Assembly: GCF_009455635.1 (NCBI RefSeq)
Contig: NZ_QPER01000001.1
Span: forward strand, 372,001-436,000
Direction: 5' to 3'
Origin: Paraburkholderia agricolaris
Lineage (GTDB): Bacteria; Pseudomonadota; Gammaproteobacteria; Burkholderiales; Burkholderiaceae
DNA: 64,000 bases
The translations under genes and the position numbers were made by a program. This document shows, piece after piece, positions 27,787 to 38,067 of this stretch. Within the stretch, counting starts at the first letter, position 1. Every line of letters starts with the position of its first letter. Under the pieces are notes generated by a model that saw nothing but the letters and a program-made list of their open reading frames with translations, was not told the DNA's origin and searched no databases.

Positions 27787-28242
27787 TCAAGGTTGCCACT
27801 GAGTGAGCAGGCGATGCAACGATTCGCGGTCTTCTTCCGTGTGCAGGCGCTCGCGGGTCTCACGGTCGGACAGCAACTGGGCGATTTCCGAAAGGATTTC
27901 GAGGTGTTGCTGGGTGGCCTGCTCGGGCACGAGCAGGAAGATCAGCAGCGAGACCGGCTGGCCGTCGGGCGATTCGAAGGGGATGGGTTCAGCGAGCCGG
28001 ACGAACGCGGCGAGCGGTTGCTTCAAGCCTTTGATCCGGCCATGCGGAATCGCGACGCCTTCGCCCAGCCCCGTCGATCCGAGGCGCTCGCGCGCAAACA
28101 GATTGTCAGTGACCGTGCTACGGGCGATGCCGTTCTGGTTCTCGAAGATCAGGCCCGCTTGCTCGAATACGCGCTTCTTGCTGGTGACCGATAGTCCGAC
28201 GACGACGTTCTCGAGGGGAAGAAATTTGGCTAAACGATTCAT
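27787..28242 (-). CDS. ptsN: Nitrogen-PTS EIIA protein PtsN
   Basis: PtsN (EIIA-Ntr) receives phosphate from NPr and controls potassium transport and other targets. From the ATG at 28242 (MNRLAKFLPLENVVVGL) it has 151 aa. The phosphorylated residue is His67 in GVAIPHGRI, and the FLLVPEQATQQHLEILS segment is typical. The reading frame stays open for another 70 codons upstream without family similarity. It lies between hpf and hprK. A TATAAT box about 160 bp upstream may be its promoter. Confidence 0.95.
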   Translation of the reverse strand: MNRLAKFLPLENVVVGLSVTSKKRVFEQAGLIFENQNGIARSTVTDNLFARERLGSTGLGEGVAIPHGRIKGLKQPLAAFVRLAEPIPFESPDGQPVSLLIFLLVPEQATQQHLEILSEIAQLLSDRETRERLHTEEDRESLHRLLTQWQP

Positions 28243-28404
28243 GTTGACAGGCGAAAACGTGGCCTGGGTTCTCCTCGCTGGGGCGTTTGAGTGGTGTTCC
28301 ATTCGTTTGATGCTCACGGAAGACGTGCGTTGGAGTCCGAAAGCACAGGACTCCGGCAGACCGATTTCCGTATGAGCTAGCTTGACCCCGATGGTAACCG
28401 GAAC

Positions 28405-28410
28405 ATTATA
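28405..28410 (-). promoter_or_regulatory. Candidate -10 box upstream of ptsN
   Basis: A perfect TATAAT on the minus strand lies 163 bp before the ptsN ATG, within the 363-bp gap between ptsN and hpf. No good -35 is seen at 16-18 bp. Confidence 0.35.
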
Positions 28411-28511
28411 GAACAGGGTAGCCACGGATGGTGCGGCGCGCCATCCATGCTTCATGGGTTTCTTTGCCGGATTGATCCGACTTGTGCCGCGGGGTGAGAA
28501 AGCTGCCCGAA

Positions 28512-28541
28512 AACGAAAAACCGCCCGGTTTCGGGCGGTTT
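28512..28541 (-). terminator. Terminator after hpf
   Basis: CCGCCCG (28521-28527) pairs with CGGGCGG (28532-28538) around GTTT, with flanking A/T pairs and a T run on the minus strand. It separates hpf from ptsN. Confidence 0.85.
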
Positions 28542-28605
28542 GGCTGGGTAAATAACGGCAAATGGGAAAAAGCGAAGGAATGTGAAAAAAGCCTTCTAAT
28601 CTTCC

Positions 28606-28962
28606 TTATTGCGGCGGCACGTCCAGTAGCGGCGCCGGCTGGTACTTGATCGCGTCATGCTGATGGCCTTGCAGGCGATCTTTATGGCGTATCACTTGCC
28701 TGTCGAGCTTGTCGATCATCAGATCGATTGCAGCGTAGAGGTCGCTGTCACAACTCTCGACGAAGATATCTTTACCCTTGAGATGCAGGTTGATTTCAAC
28801 CTTTTGACGCTTTTCCTTTTCCTTGTGGTTGTCGACCGAGAGGACCACACTGCCGTCGATGACCTGATCGAAATGTCTTAGCACCCTATCCAGTTTGGTG
28901 ATCACGTATTCGCGCAACGCAGGCGTTACTTCGAGGTGGTGTCCACTGATCTGCAGATTCAT
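28606..28962 (-). CDS. hpf: Ribosome hibernation-promoting factor
   Basis: This short Hpf/YfiA-type protein binds the small ribosomal subunit and promotes hibernation in slow growth. From the ATG at 28962 ([20 protein letters not shown]) it has 118 aa. It shows the beta-alpha-beta-beta-beta-alpha fold signature with [17 protein letters not shown] and [20 protein letters not shown]. It lies directly after rpoN, as in most proteobacteria, and ends at its own terminator. Confidence 0.95.
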   Translation of the reverse strand: MNLQISGHHLEVTPALREYVITKLDRVLRHFDQVIDGSVVLSVDNHKEKEKRQKVEINLHLKGKDIFVESCDSDLYAAIDLMIDKLDRQVIRHKDRLQGHQHDAIKYQPAPLLDVPPQ

Positions 28963-29132
28963 AGTGCTTCTCCAAGCTAGAGGCCGCTTGTTCCGCACGA
29001 TGACGAAGGTCCGGTCGATCTGTCGGCTTGCCTGAGTCGCCCCCCGGTGACTGACTTCTGGCAGGTCGCATCGGCCGGCCTGTCCGCCAACTGCGGAGCG
29101 GCCGGTAAATGCCCGTCGCGGGAGGCGGCGGG

Positions 29133-30650
29133 CTACAGAGACTTGCGCAGGTTGACTGCCGGAATCTTGAGGGCCTCGCGATATTTCGCCACGGTACGCC
29201 GTGCGACCACGAAGCCCTGTTCCGCCAGCAGTTCGGCTATGCGGCTGTCTGAAAGAGGAGATTTCGGGTTTTCCGCTCCTATCAGTTGCTTGATGAGCGC
29301 GCGAATAGCCGTGGAAGAGGCCGCGCCGCCCGTGTCAGTCGAAACGTGTGATCCGAAGAAGTACTTAAATTCAAGCGTCCCGAATGGGGTCAGCATGTAT
29401 TTACCGGTTGTCACACGCGAGACAGTTGACTCGTGTAGGCCCAGCGTATCAGCAATTTCTCGCAAAACCAAGGGGCGCATGGCAATTTCGCCGTGCACAA
29501 AAAAGCTCTTTTGACGCTCGACAATAGCCTGTGCGACCCGCAGGATCGTCTCGAACCGCTGCTGGATATTTTTGATCAGCCAGCGTGCTTCCTGCAGTTG
29601 CTGGCGCAACGATCCACTGCCCGGATCGCCGCGGTTATTGCGCAGGATATTCGCGTACAGATGATTGATGCGCAGCTTCGGCACCACTTCCGGATTGAGT
29701 TCCGCCTGCCAGCCCTGTGCCGTTTTGCGCACCATGATGTCCGGCACCACGTAGTCCGCTTCGGCCTTGCCGTACGCAGCGCCCGGAAACGGCTCGAGCG
29801 AGCGGATCAGAATATGCGCATCGCGCAGATCGTCGTCGTTCGCCTTCAGATGCTTGCGCAGGCGCGTGAAATCACGTGCCGCGAGCAGTTCCAGATGATG
29901 GGCGACGATGTCGAGCGCAAGCGTGCGGGTAGGCGACTGCTCGAGCCGCAGCAATTGCAGCTTGAGACATTCAGACGCGGAACGCGCGCCAACGCCTGCC
30001 GGATCGAAGCTGTGCAGCAACGCCAGCGCGGCATTCATTTCGTCGAGATCGACTTCGAGCTCATCGGGCAGATCGGTCAGCACTTCTTCGAGCGTGGCGG
30101 CAAGATAGCCGTCGTCGTCGAGCGATTCGATCAGGAAGGTGATCAGCGCGCGGTCGCGCTGGCTCGCCTGGGTGACGCGAAGTTGCGCCATCAGGTGATC
30201 GCGCAGCGAGGTGCTCGATTCGTGGATTTGCAGCGGCGGCAGATCGTCGTCGTCCGACGCATTGCCGGAGCGGCCGTAATCGTCGAGATTCCATTGCGAC
30301 GCATCGCCGTTGCCGTCGCTCGCGAGGCCGTTGTATTCGTCTACACCCTGCGGTTCGCCGTTCTCGGCACGCTCGCTGCTGCTGGTGGACGAAGACGACG
30401 TATTGCCGCCCATCTGGTCGGACGGTGGCGAGGAATTGGGCGCCTGGGCGATCAATGAACCGTCGGCCGCCACGCGCAGGGGGCTCGCGATCCAGTCGTC
30501 CTCGTTCTCGAGGAGCGGATTCTGCGAGATCGCCATTGCGACTTCCTGCTGCAGTTCGAGCGTGGACAGCTGAAGCAGCCGGATGGACTGCTGCAGTTGC
30601 GGGGTCAGCGCAAGATGCTGCGATAGGCGGAGTTGGAGGCTGGCTTTCAT
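29133..30650 (-). CDS. rpoN: RNA polymerase sigma54 factor
   Basis: RpoN directs RNA polymerase to -24/-12 promoters and needs enhancer-binding activators. From the ATG at 30650 the protein has 505 aa. The Gln/Leu-rich region I reads [20 protein letters not shown]. An acidic, Ser-rich region II follows (about 75-145). The C-terminal RpoN box [10 protein letters not shown] is intact. The frame stays open upstream without similarity. It lies between lptB and hpf in the conserved rpoN cluster. Confidence 0.97.
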   Translation of the reverse strand: MKASLQLRLSQHLALTPQLQQSIRLLQLSTLELQQEVAMAISQNPLLENEDDWIASPLRVAADGSLIAQAPNSSPPSDQMGGNTSSSSTSSSERAENGEPQGVDEYNGLASDGNGDASQWNLDDYGRSGNASDDDDLPPLQIHESSTSLRDHLMAQLRVTQASQRDRALITFLIESLDDDGYLAATLEEVLTDLPDELEVDLDEMNAALALLHSFDPAGVGARSASECLKLQLLRLEQSPTRTLALDIVAHHLELLAARDFTRLRKHLKANDDDLRDAHILIRSLEPFPGAAYGKAEADYVVPDIMVRKTAQGWQAELNPEVVPKLRINHLYANILRNNRGDPGSGSLRQQLQEARWLIKNIQQRFETILRVAQAIVERQKSFFVHGEIAMRPLVLREIADTLGLHESTVSRVTTGKYMLTPFGTLEFKYFFGSHVSTDTGGAASSTAIRALIKQLIGAENPKSPLSDSRIAELLAEQGFVVARRTVAKYREALKIPAVNLRKSL

Positions 30651-30835
30651 GGCAAGTTGAGATTCATTGTAGAGAGTTTGCCACGACCGCGATACATTGC
30701 GACATTCGCAATTACGCGTGCGCCCGTTTTCGGCGGCGCTGGGCGCGGGACGGCCCAGGTCAAAAATGCTGATGTGCGGATGCCGCAAAGGATCCGGCGC
30801 AGGCGCGCTCGCGCCCCCGGTAATCCCTTGGGCAC

Positions 30836-31621
30836 TTACATGCGGAAGTGTTCGCCCAGATAGACGCGCCGCACGCTTTCGTTTTCGATGATTTCGCTCG
30901 GCGCGCCGGCGGCCAGCACACTGCCGTCGCTGATGATGTAGGCATGGTCACAGATGCCGAGGGTCTCGCGCACGTTGTGGTCGGTGATCAGCACGCCGAT
31001 ATTACGCTGCTTCAGAAATTTAACGATCTTCTGGATTTCCAGCACCGCGATCGGATCGACGCCCGCGAACGGTTCGTCGAGCAGAATGAAGCTCGGATTG
31101 GTGGCCAGCGCGCGGGCGATTTCAACCCGCCGGCGCTCGCCGCCGGACAGCGACAGCGCCGGATTCTCACGCAGGTGAGCGATCTGCAGTTCGTCGAGCA
31201 AGGCCTCGGTGCGGTTCGTGATGGTGTCCTTGCTGAGCCGCTTGCCGTTGTCTTCGTACTGCAATTCCAGCACCGCGCGAATGTTTTCCTCGACGGTGAG
31301 CTTGCGGAACACCGACGCTTCCTGCGGCAGATACGACAGGCCCAGCGACGCGCGCTTGTGAATCGGCAGCAGGCTGATCGATTTGCCGTCCAGATCGATC
31401 TCACCCGCATCGAGCGGCACGAGGCCGACGATCATATAGAACGAGGTGGTCTTGCCGGCGCCATTGGGGCCGAGCAGGCCGACTACTTCACCGCTTTTCA
31501 CGTCGAGCGAGACGTCCTTGACGACGGTGCGCGAGCCGTAACGCTTCTTCAGGTTGCGGACCACCAGCGAACTGCTGGTGCCGGCCGGTTTGCGATTAGG
31601 GAGGGAGGCGGAGGAGCTCAC
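30836..31621 (-). CDS. lptB: LPS export ABC transporter ATPase LptB
   Basis: LptB is the cytoplasmic ATPase that drives lipopolysaccharide extraction by LptFG. The 261-residue protein has Walker [12 protein letters not shown], the Q-loop region [21 protein letters not shown] signature [15 protein letters not shown] and Walker [14 protein letters not shown]. The GTG start overlaps the lptA stop (GTGA), so translation is likely coupled. An N-terminal extension of about 20 polar residues precedes the first strand. Confidence 0.96.
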   Translation of the reverse strand: MSSSASLPNRKPAGTSSSLVVRNLKKRYGSRTVVKDVSLDVKSGEVVGLLGPNGAGKTTSFYMIVGLVPLDAGEIDLDGKSISLLPIHKRASLGLSYLPQEASVFRKLTVEENIRAVLELQYEDNGKRLSKDTITNRTEALLDELQIAHLRENPALSLSGGERRRVEIARALATNPSFILLDEPFAGVDPIAVLEIQKIVKFLKQRNIGVLITDHNVRETLGICDHAYIISDGSVLAAGAPSEIIENESVRRVYLGEHFRM

Positions 31622-32289
31622 TGGTTCGGTGCTCCCTGGATCGTGGTGGACGGCGCGAGTGTGGCAGACGCGCCGTTCAGCGGCGCGGGGCCGCCATTGC
31701 GCGGCGACAGCATCGCGCGCACGCGGCCGGTCGGATTGCCCGGGCCCGCTACGTCTTTACCCGCCTTCGCGGTGTAGAAGTCGTTCTGGCCGTCATAAGT
31801 GATGACGCTGCCGTGCACCTGATCCATCACCGTCGAAAGACCTTGCAGGCGTTTCACGGTGGCGTTGGTGGTGAGCGTGGTCAGATCCTGCTTGCCGTCG
31901 TAGTCGATACGAACCGCGGTGCCTTCGATGTATTCGTCGAGGCCTTCGCGTTTCTGGCGGAAATACGACAGATTGCCGCCGCTCGACGTGCCGGTGGCGT
32001 ACTGGTAGCCCTGCGGGTCTTGCGTCACTTCGACCCGGTCGGCCTTGATCACGATCGTGCCTTTGGTGGCGACCACGTGGCCGGTGAAGATGTTGACCTG
32101 TTTGAGGTCGTCGTAAGTCATGTTGTCCGCTTCGACGTTCAGCGGCTTGTCCTTGTCGGCGCGGTCGGCGTGCGCAAGCGGCGCGAAACCGGCGAGCGGC
32201 AACGCGACGAGCAGCGCAGCGAGTCCGGCGCGGCACGCGGACAGGGTACGCGCGCGGCCGGTGTCAAAACGGGGGAACGATTCGTTCAT
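31618..32289 (-). CDS. lptA: LPS transport periplasmic protein LptA
   Basis: LptA forms the periplasmic bridge that carries LPS from the inner to the outer membrane. The 223-residue precursor has a signal peptide (about 1-41, ending LAHA). The OstA/LptA beta-jellyroll shows PLNVEADNMTYDDLKQVNIF, GHVVATKGTIVIKADRVEV and REGLDEYIEGTAVRIDYDG. The C-terminal 35 residues are Pro/Ala/Gly-rich. It lies between lptC and lptB and overlaps the latter by 4 bp. Confidence 0.93.
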   Translation of the reverse strand: MNESFPRFDTGRARTLSACRAGLAALLVALPLAGFAPLAHADRADKDKPLNVEADNMTYDDLKQVNIFTGHVVATKGTIVIKADRVEVTQDPQGYQYATGTSSGGNLSYFRQKREGLDEYIEGTAVRIDYDGKQDLTTLTTNATVKRLQGLSTVMDQVHGSVITYDGQNDFYTAKAGKDVAGPGNPTGRVRAMLSPRNGGPAPLNGASATLAPSTTIQGAPNQ

Positions 32290-32309
32290 GCAGTCACGCC
32301 TGGAATGGA

Positions 32310-32918
32310 TTACCCGGGTTGCTTGGGCGAGCTGGCGGAGCCTTCAGACGCGGCAATCGCGCCCTTCACATTGCCGAACAGCTGCATCACCCGGGTGACG
32401 TTGTTGTAATTCATGCCGCTGGCAGTCATCACCGACATGCCGCGCTGAAGTTTAACCGGCTTTTCGGTCTCGATCACATCGTCGTTGACCAGCACCCTAA
32501 AATGCTGCGAATCTGCTTGCATCTGCGGATCGCCGTTGCCGGCGGCCCGCACGATGCGCGCGTTGTTGTACAGATTGACGATCGAGGCGTCGGCGTTCAC
32601 CGTGCCGGTGTCGCCGGTCGCGGTGACGATCGGCTTGCCGGGCTGGAACGCGCGCATGGCCGGCTTGACCAGATCGCTCAGCTCGTCATCCTCGTAATGG
32701 ATCAGGGACTGGGCGGTCAGCCGGTACTGCGTCGAGCCCGACTGGTCGAGTTCGGACACTGAGAAATTGTCCGCGAAGTAGTCGGGCGTGTGCTCCTTGG
32801 GGCGCACCAGGCTTTCGTTCGGCCGCGGCAGCGTGGCTTGCAGCAGCCACCACGTAATGCCGGCGAGCGCCGCCATCGCGACGAGCGGAATCAGCGAGGT
32901 CCAGCGAAACTGATTCAT
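32310..32918 (-). CDS. lptC: LPS export protein LptC
   Basis: LptC is a membrane-anchored periplasmic protein that hands LPS from LptBFG to LptA. The 202-residue protein has one N-terminal transmembrane helix (LIPLVAMAALAGITWWLL), then a LptA-like domain with PDYFADNFSVSELDQSGSTQ, SLIHYEDDELSDL and RGMSVMTASGMNYNN. Its ATG overlaps the kdsC stop by 4 bp (ATGA). A short disordered tail ends the protein. Confidence 0.93.
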   Translation of the reverse strand: MNQFRWTSLIPLVAMAALAGITWWLLQATLPRPNESLVRPKEHTPDYFADNFSVSELDQSGSTQYRLTAQSLIHYEDDELSDLVKPAMRAFQPGKPIVTATGDTGTVNADASIVNLYNNARIVRAAGNGDPQMQADSQHFRVLVNDDVIETEKPVKLQRGMSVMTASGMNYNNVTRVMQLFGNVKGAIAASEGSASSPKQPG

Positions 32919-33475
32919 CCGACGAGGCCCCGCTGTTCGCCGCTGCAGGCCGCCGCGAGCAACGCTTCATATTTGTGCTGCGCACGCAGCAGGGTGTCGC
33001 AGACTTCACGCGCCGCCCCATGGCCGCCGCGTGCCTCGCTGACCCAATGGGCGCGGGCAATCACTTCAGGATGCGAATTGGCCGGCGCCGCCGCGAACCC
33101 GACCTTCAGCATCACGCCGAGGTCGACCCAGTCGTCGCCCATATAGCCGCATTGTTCCGCCGTCATGCCGGTTTGCTTGAGCAGGTCGGCGAACGCCTGG
33201 GGTTTGTCTTGCACACCCTGATAGACGTGGGTGATATTCATTTCCTTTACCCGCGCCGCGACGATGCCCGACTTGCGCCCGGTGATGATCGCCGTTTCGA
33301 TGCCGGCCTCGCGCAGCAGTTTCATGCCGTGGCCGTCCATGGAGTTGAACGCCTTCATCGTGTCGCCTTCCGCCGTAAACAGCAGGCCGCCGTCGGTCAG
33401 CACGCCGTCGACGTCGAAAATCATCAGCTTGACGCGGCTCGCGCGTTCGGTGGCGGTAAGGGGGGCGACGGGCAT
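32915..33475 (-). CDS. kdsC: Kdo-8-phosphate phosphatase
   Basis: KdsC removes phosphate from 3-deoxy-D-manno-octulosonate 8-phosphate in LPS core synthesis. The 186-residue HAD phosphatase has motif I FDVDGVLTDGGLLF, SMDGHGMKLLREAG, motif II IITGRKSG, and motif III MGDDWVDLGVM. Length is normal and no cap domain is present. It overlaps kdsD (TGATG) and lptC (ATGA), so the three genes are a tight unit. Confidence 0.95.
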   Translation of the reverse strand: MPVAPLTATERASRVKLMIFDVDGVLTDGGLLFTAEGDTMKAFNSMDGHGMKLLREAGIETAIITGRKSGIVAARVKEMNITHVYQGVQDKPQAFADLLKQTGMTAEQCGYMGDDWVDLGVMLKVGFAAAPANSHPEVIARAHWVSEARGGHGAAREVCDTLLRAQHKYEALLAAACSGEQRGLVG

Positions 33476-34458
33476 CAGATCACCTTCTTCGAGAACAGGT
33501 CGTGCATGTTGAGTGCGCCGATCAGCTTGCCTGCTTCGTCGACGACCAGCATCTGATTGATACGGTGGCGCTCCATCAGTTCCACGGCTTCCACGGCAAG
33601 TTGATCCGGACCGATGGTGCGCGGGCCGGCGGTCATCACCGAGGCAATCGACAGTTCGCGGAAATCGCCGTCGCGTTCGAGCACGCGGCGCAGGTCGCCG
33701 TCGGTGAAGATGCCGGTCACGCGATCGTCGCGATCGACGATCGCCGTCATGCCCATGCGCTTGGCGGTCAACTGGAACAGCGCGTCGCGTACGGTGGCGT
33801 CGGGCGTTACTTTCGGCACCTGGTCGCCGGTGCGCATCACGTCGCGCACATAAGTGAGCAGGCGCCGGCCGAGCGCGCCGCCCGGATGCGAGCGCGCGAA
33901 GTCGTCGCGGCCAAAGCCGCGCGCGTCCAGCACGGCGACCGCGAGCGCATCGCCGAGCGCGAGCGCGGCGGTGGTGCTGGCAGTCGGCGCAAGATTCATC
34001 GGACAGGCTTCTTTTGACACGCCAGAATTCAGATGCACGTCGGCCAGTTGTGCGAGACTCGATGACGGGCGGCCCGTCATTGCAATCAGCTTCGCGCCGA
34101 GCCGCTTGATGAGCGGCAGGATCGCCACGAGTTCTTCAGTTTCACCGGAATTGGACAGCGCGAGGAACACGTCGTCTGCGGTCACCATGCCGAGGTCGCC
34201 GTGGCTCGCTTCCGCCGGGTGAACGAAGAACGCCGGTGTGCCGGTGCTGGCGAGCGTGGCCGCGAGCTTGCGAGCCACGTGGCCGGATTTGCCGATGCCG
34301 GAAACGACAACGCGCCCACGGCAACCCAGGATGAAGTCGACCGCCCCGACGAAACCCTCGTCGAGTTGATCGCAAAGCGCGCGCACGGCGTCCGCTTCGA
34401 TGTCGAGCACGTCGCGAGCGAGCGCGAGTGCCCGGTCGCCATTGATTTTCGCTATCAT
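33475..34458 (-). CDS. kdsD: Arabinose-5-phosphate isomerase
   Basis: KdsD converts ribulose 5-phosphate to arabinose 5-phosphate, the first step of Kdo synthesis. From the ATG at 34458 (MIAKINGDRALALARD) it has 327 aa. The SIS domain shows GIGKSGHVARKLAATLASTG, HPAEASHGDLGM and SNSGETEELV. Two CBS domains follow, with TGIFTDGDLRR and INQMLVVDEAGKLIGALNMH. It is the first gene of the kds-lpt-rpoN block and divergent from the antiporter gene. Confidence 0.95.
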   Translation of the reverse strand: MIAKINGDRALALARDVLDIEADAVRALCDQLDEGFVGAVDFILGCRGRVVVSGIGKSGHVARKLAATLASTGTPAFFVHPAEASHGDLGMVTADDVFLALSNSGETEELVAILPLIKRLGAKLIAMTGRPSSSLAQLADVHLNSGVSKEACPMNLAPTASTTAALALGDALAVAVLDARGFGRDDFARSHPGGALGRRLLTYVRDVMRTGDQVPKVTPDATVRDALFQLTAKRMGMTAIVDRDDRVTGIFTDGDLRRVLERDGDFRELSIASVMTAGPRTIGPDQLAVEAVELMERHRINQMLVVDEAGKLIGALNMHDLFSKKVI

Positions 34459-34619
34459 TCGCGGAGTATAGCAAAGGCGCTTGTTCGCCGCGCCGGGCCT
34501 GCTGTGCCAAGCCATTGCCTTTATTGCTGTTTTTAACGGCCCCACAACCTTGTCGCACGGCGTTTGGCGTGCGCGGTTCCGCTGACGAACGAGGACGCTT
34601 TACCGATGCGTTTTTGCCG

Positions 34620-36623
34620 ATGATTTCCCCGCTCGAAATGACGCTGTTCCTGCTGCTTGCATCGGTGGCGGGCGTGGTGATCTTTCGCTTTCTGAATCTT
34701 CCGCCGATGCTCGGCTATCTGACGGTCGGCATCGTCGTCGGGCCGCATGCGTTCGGTCTGGTTCCGGATTCGGTGGGCGCGCAGAACCTGGCCGAATTCG
34801 GCGTCGTGTTTCTGATGTTTTCCATCGGGCTGGAGTTTTCGCTGTCCAAGCTGCGCTCCATGCGCCGGCTCGTGTTCGGCCTCGGCCTGTTGCAGGTGAT
34901 CGGCACGATTGCCGTGGCGGTCACGCTCGGTTTTGTGCTGGAGCGCTGGGTGCATATCACATGGCAGGCGAGCGTGGCGCTGGGAGGCGCGCTGGCGATG
35001 TCGTCGACGGCGATCGTGAGCAAGATGCTGGCCGAGCGGCTCGAGATCGAAACGGAGCATGGCCGCAATATCTTCGGTGTGCTGCTGTTCCAGGATCTGG
35101 CGGTGGTGCCGCTGTTGATCGTCATTGCGGCGCTGGGCGGCGATTCGAAAGATCTCGCCAGCGCGCTCGGGGTGGCGGCCATCAAGATCGTCGTGGCGTT
35201 GGCCTTGCTGCTGATCGTGGGGCAGCGCTTCATGACGCGCTGGTTCAACGTGGTGGCGCGGCGCCGTTCGCAGGAACTGTTCATTCTCAATCTGCTGCTG
35301 GTCACGCTCGGCGCGGCATTCATCACGGACAAATTCGGCTTGTCGCTCGCGCTCGGCGCGTTCATCGCCGGGATGTTGATCGCCGAAACACCGTACCGGC
35401 ATCAGGTGGAAGAGGACATCAAACCGTTTCGCGACGTGCTGCTCGGCCTCTTTTTCATCACGACCGGCATGCTGCTGAATCCGCGCGTGATCTGGGACCA
35501 TCCGTTCATCGTGCTCGGCTTTCTGCTCGGCCCGATTCTGCTGAAGGCGGTGATGGTGACCGGGCTTTCGCGCCTGTTCGGTGCGTCGCCGGGCGTCGCG
35601 ATGCGCACCGGTATTGGCCTCGCGCAGGCCGGCGAGTTCGGTTTCGTGCTGCTAAACCTGATTCTCGACAAGCATCTCGTCGACGCGACCCTGTTGCAGG
35701 CGATTCTCGCCGCGATGCTGCTCTCGATGCTGGCCGCGCCGTTCCTGATCCAGAACGCGGATCGAATCGTGCTGCGGCTGTCGTCGACTGAATGGATGAT
35801 GCAGTCCCTGCAGATGACGCGTATCGCGACGCAGAGCCTGAAGCAAAGCGGTCACGTGATCATCTGCGGTTACGGCCGGGCCGGGCAGAATCTGGCGCGC
35901 ATGCTGGAGCACGAGGGGTTGTCGTACGTCGCGTTGGACCTGGACCCCGATCGCGTGCAGGCCGCGGCGGCGGCGGGTGAATCGGTGGTGTTCGGCGATG
36001 CGGGGCGGCGCGAATCGCTGCTTGCGGCCGGTATCCATCGCGCTGCGGCGATCGCGATTACCTACGCGAACACGCCGTCGGCTCTGCGTGTGCTACACAA
36101 TATCCACGAGCTGGAACCCACGCTGCCGGTGATCGTTCGTACCGTCGACGACGCCGATCTGGAAAAGCTGCTGGCCGCCGGCGCGACCGAGGTGATTCCC
36201 GAAATCGTCGAGGGCAGCCTGATGCTGGCTTCGCATACGCTGGTGCTAATGGGTGTGCCGATGCGGCGCGTGGTGCGGCGGGTCGAGGAAATGCGTGACG
36301 AGCGCTATGCGCTGTTGCGCGGCTATTTCCATGGCGCGGACGACGTCGAAGACGACGACGGCCACGAACAGGTGCGGCTACAATCGGTGCCGGTCGACGA
36401 AAACTCGGACGCCGTGGGCCGCACGCTGGCGGAACTGGGCCTGTTCGATCTGGGCGTCGAGGTGACGGCAATCCGGCGGCACGGCATTCGCGGCGTCGAG
36501 CCGGACCCGTCCACCAAGCTGCGCGCGAGCGACATTGTGGTGCTGCGCGGTCTGCCCGAACGGCTGGCCGAAGCCGAAGAGCGGCTTTCGAAGCATCGCC
36601 GGGCGGGTGCGGCCGCAGCCTAG
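34620..36623 (+). CDS. CPA2-family cation:proton antiporter with TrkA domains (KefB/YbaL-like)
   Basis: This membrane transporter probably exchanges K+ or Na+ for protons. The 667-residue protein has about 12 helices in an Na/H-exchanger domain (1-390; e.g. GIVVGPHAFGLVPDS, FGVVFLMFSIGLEFSLSKLR, GLAQAGEFGFVLL). A TrkA-N domain starts near residue 415 (HVIICGYGRAGQNLARML), and a TrkA-C domain (about 580-660) follows. The ATG at 34620 fits the first helix; no strong ribosome site is seen. It is divergent from kdsD. Substrate and regulation are not shown by the sequence. Confidence 0.9.
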   Translation: MISPLEMTLFLLLASVAGVVIFRFLNLPPMLGYLTVGIVVGPHAFGLVPDSVGAQNLAEFGVVFLMFSIGLEFSLSKLRSMRRLVFGLGLLQVIGTIAVAVTLGFVLERWVHITWQASVALGGALAMSSTAIVSKMLAERLEIETEHGRNIFGVLLFQDLAVVPLLIVIAALGGDSKDLASALGVAAIKIVVALALLLIVGQRFMTRWFNVVARRRSQELFILNLLLVTLGAAFITDKFGLSLALGAFIAGMLIAETPYRHQVEEDIKPFRDVLLGLFFITTGMLLNPRVIWDHPFIVLGFLLGPILLKAVMVTGLSRLFGASPGVAMRTGIGLAQAGEFGFVLLNLILDKHLVDATLLQAILAAMLLSMLAAPFLIQNADRIVLRLSSTEWMMQSLQMTRIATQSLKQSGHVIICGYGRAGQNLARMLEHEGLSYVALDLDPDRVQAAAAAGESVVFGDAGRRESLLAAGIHRAAAIAITYANTPSALRVLHNIHELEPTLPVIVRTVDDADLEKLLAAGATEVIPEIVEGSLMLASHTLVLMGVPMRRVVRRVEEMRDERYALLRGYFHGADDVEDDDGHEQVRLQSVPVDENSDAVGRTLAELGLFDLGVEVTAIRRHGIRGVEPDPSTKLRASDIVVLRGLPERLAEAEERLSKHRRAGAAAA

Positions 36624-36741
36624 CGCGTAAGGTCGGCGTGGCATGATCTCGCCGGTTGGCGTTGCGTGGGCAGCCATGCCTGCGCCGGCCGCACCTGAAT
36701 TGGCATTTCATCGGACCTGTCGAGGTCCATCCGGAGACATC

Positions 36742-37308
36742 ATGTCCAACGCGTTCGCGAGCGCGCCGCTCGATGCGGCCGACTACATCAAAAGCCACAT
36801 CCGCACGGTGTCCGACTGGCCGCAGCCGGGCGTGCAGTTTCGCGACATCACGCCGCTCCTGCAGGAGCCGAAGTCGCTACGCGTGCTGATCGATCTGTTC
36901 GTTCAACGCTATATCGACGCGAAGCTCGACTACGTCGCCGGGCTGGATGCGCGTGGCTTCATCATCGGGCCGATTCTGGCTTACGAGCTGAACCTCGGCT
37001 TCATTCCGATCCGCAAGCAAGGCAAGCTGCCGTACAAGCGGGTCGCGCAGTCGTATGAGCTCGAATACGGCACCGCGACCGTCGAGATTCACGAGGACGC
37101 CTGCAAGCCGGGCGACCGTGTCGTGATCGTCGACGATCTGATCGCCACCGGCGGCACCATGATGGCCGGCAAGATCCTGCTCGAGCGGCTGGGCGCGGTG
37201 GTGGTAGAGGGCGCGGCGATTATCGATCTGCCTGAACTCGGCGGCTCGGCTCTGCTGCGCAGCGGGGGCCTGCCGCTTTATACCGTGACTGAATTCAGCG
37301 GCCACTGA
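36742..37308 (+). CDS. apt: Adenine phosphoribosyltransferase
   Basis: Apt salvages adenine with PRPP to form AMP. The 188-residue protein shows the hood region [47 protein letters not shown], and the PRPP-binding loop [22 protein letters not shown] precedes the ATG at 36742. It stands 118 bp after the antiporter gene. Nothing is unusual. Confidence 0.96.
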   Translation: MSNAFASAPLDAADYIKSHIRTVSDWPQPGVQFRDITPLLQEPKSLRVLIDLFVQRYIDAKLDYVAGLDARGFIIGPILAYELNLGFIPIRKQGKLPYKRVAQSYELEYGTATVEIHEDACKPGDRVVIVDDLIATGGTMMAGKILLERLGAVVVEGAAIIDLPELGGSALLRSGGLPLYTVTEFSGH

Positions 37309-37353
37309 TCGCCGCATGCGAACTTCTTCCTGCACATAAAGAAGGTAAGAAAG

Positions 37354-37968
37354 ATGCCCAACTTCCTGTTGTTCCTCGCGACTTCGATCGCTATTACGAT
37401 GGCGCCCGGCCCCGACAATCTGCAAGTGCTCGCGCGCGGTATCTCGCAGGGGCGTGCGGCCGGCCTCGTCGCCGCGCTCGGCTTTGCGGCCGGCATCACA
37501 TTCCACACCACCCTCGCCGCGCTTGGCGTGGCCGCGCTGCTGCGTTCGTCGCCGGTTGCGTTTGAAGTGATCAAGCTGGCCGGCGCCGCGTACCTGGTCT
37601 GGATCGGCATCAAGGCGCTGCGCAGCCAGGGTCTCGCCACCGCGCATGAACGCGCGCCGCAACCGTTGATGGCGGTATTCCGTCAGAGCGTGCTCGGCAA
37701 TCTGCTGAACCCGAAGGTGACGTTGTTCTTCGTCGTGTTCCTGCCGCAGTTCGTGCAACCGCACGGCACGCAAAGCGTCACGGTGCAGATGCTTGAACTC
37801 GGCGTGCTGTTCATGTTGCAGACCGTGGTGGTGTTTTCGCTGTTCGGCGTGTGCGCGGGGATGATCGGCGGCTGGCTGAAGCGTCGGCCACGCGTGGGCG
37901 TGTGGCTCGATCGGCTCGCGGGTGCGACCTTCATCGCGATTGGGATTCGTGTCGCCTTGCGTGATTGA
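37354..37968 (+). CDS. LysE/RhtB-family amino-acid exporter
   Basis: This inner-membrane exporter has six predicted helices. The 204-residue protein shows the family hallmark TMAPGPDNLQVLARGISQGR, then GFAAGITFHTTLAALGVAAL, AYLVWIGIKALRS and the motif LLNPKVTLFFVVFLPQFVQP. The substrate cannot be told; the family exports lysine, threonine, homoserine and related compounds. It lies 45 bp after apt with GAAGGTAAG before the ATG. Confidence 0.88.
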   Translation: MPNFLLFLATSIAITMAPGPDNLQVLARGISQGRAAGLVAALGFAAGITFHTTLAALGVAALLRSSPVAFEVIKLAGAAYLVWIGIKALRSQGLATAHERAPQPLMAVFRQSVLGNLLNPKVTLFFVVFLPQFVQPHGTQSVTVQMLELGVLFMLQTVVVFSLFGVCAGMIGGWLKRRPRVGVWLDRLAGATFIAIGIRVALRD

Positions 37969-38067
37969 TGCGAGTGAGGCCGCTGAAGTGGCTGAATGAA
38001 TGACTGAATAAGCGGCCGGGCGAACGCCGGCAACCGGGCGCGCCAGAAGAACAGTTTGGAGTTTTGA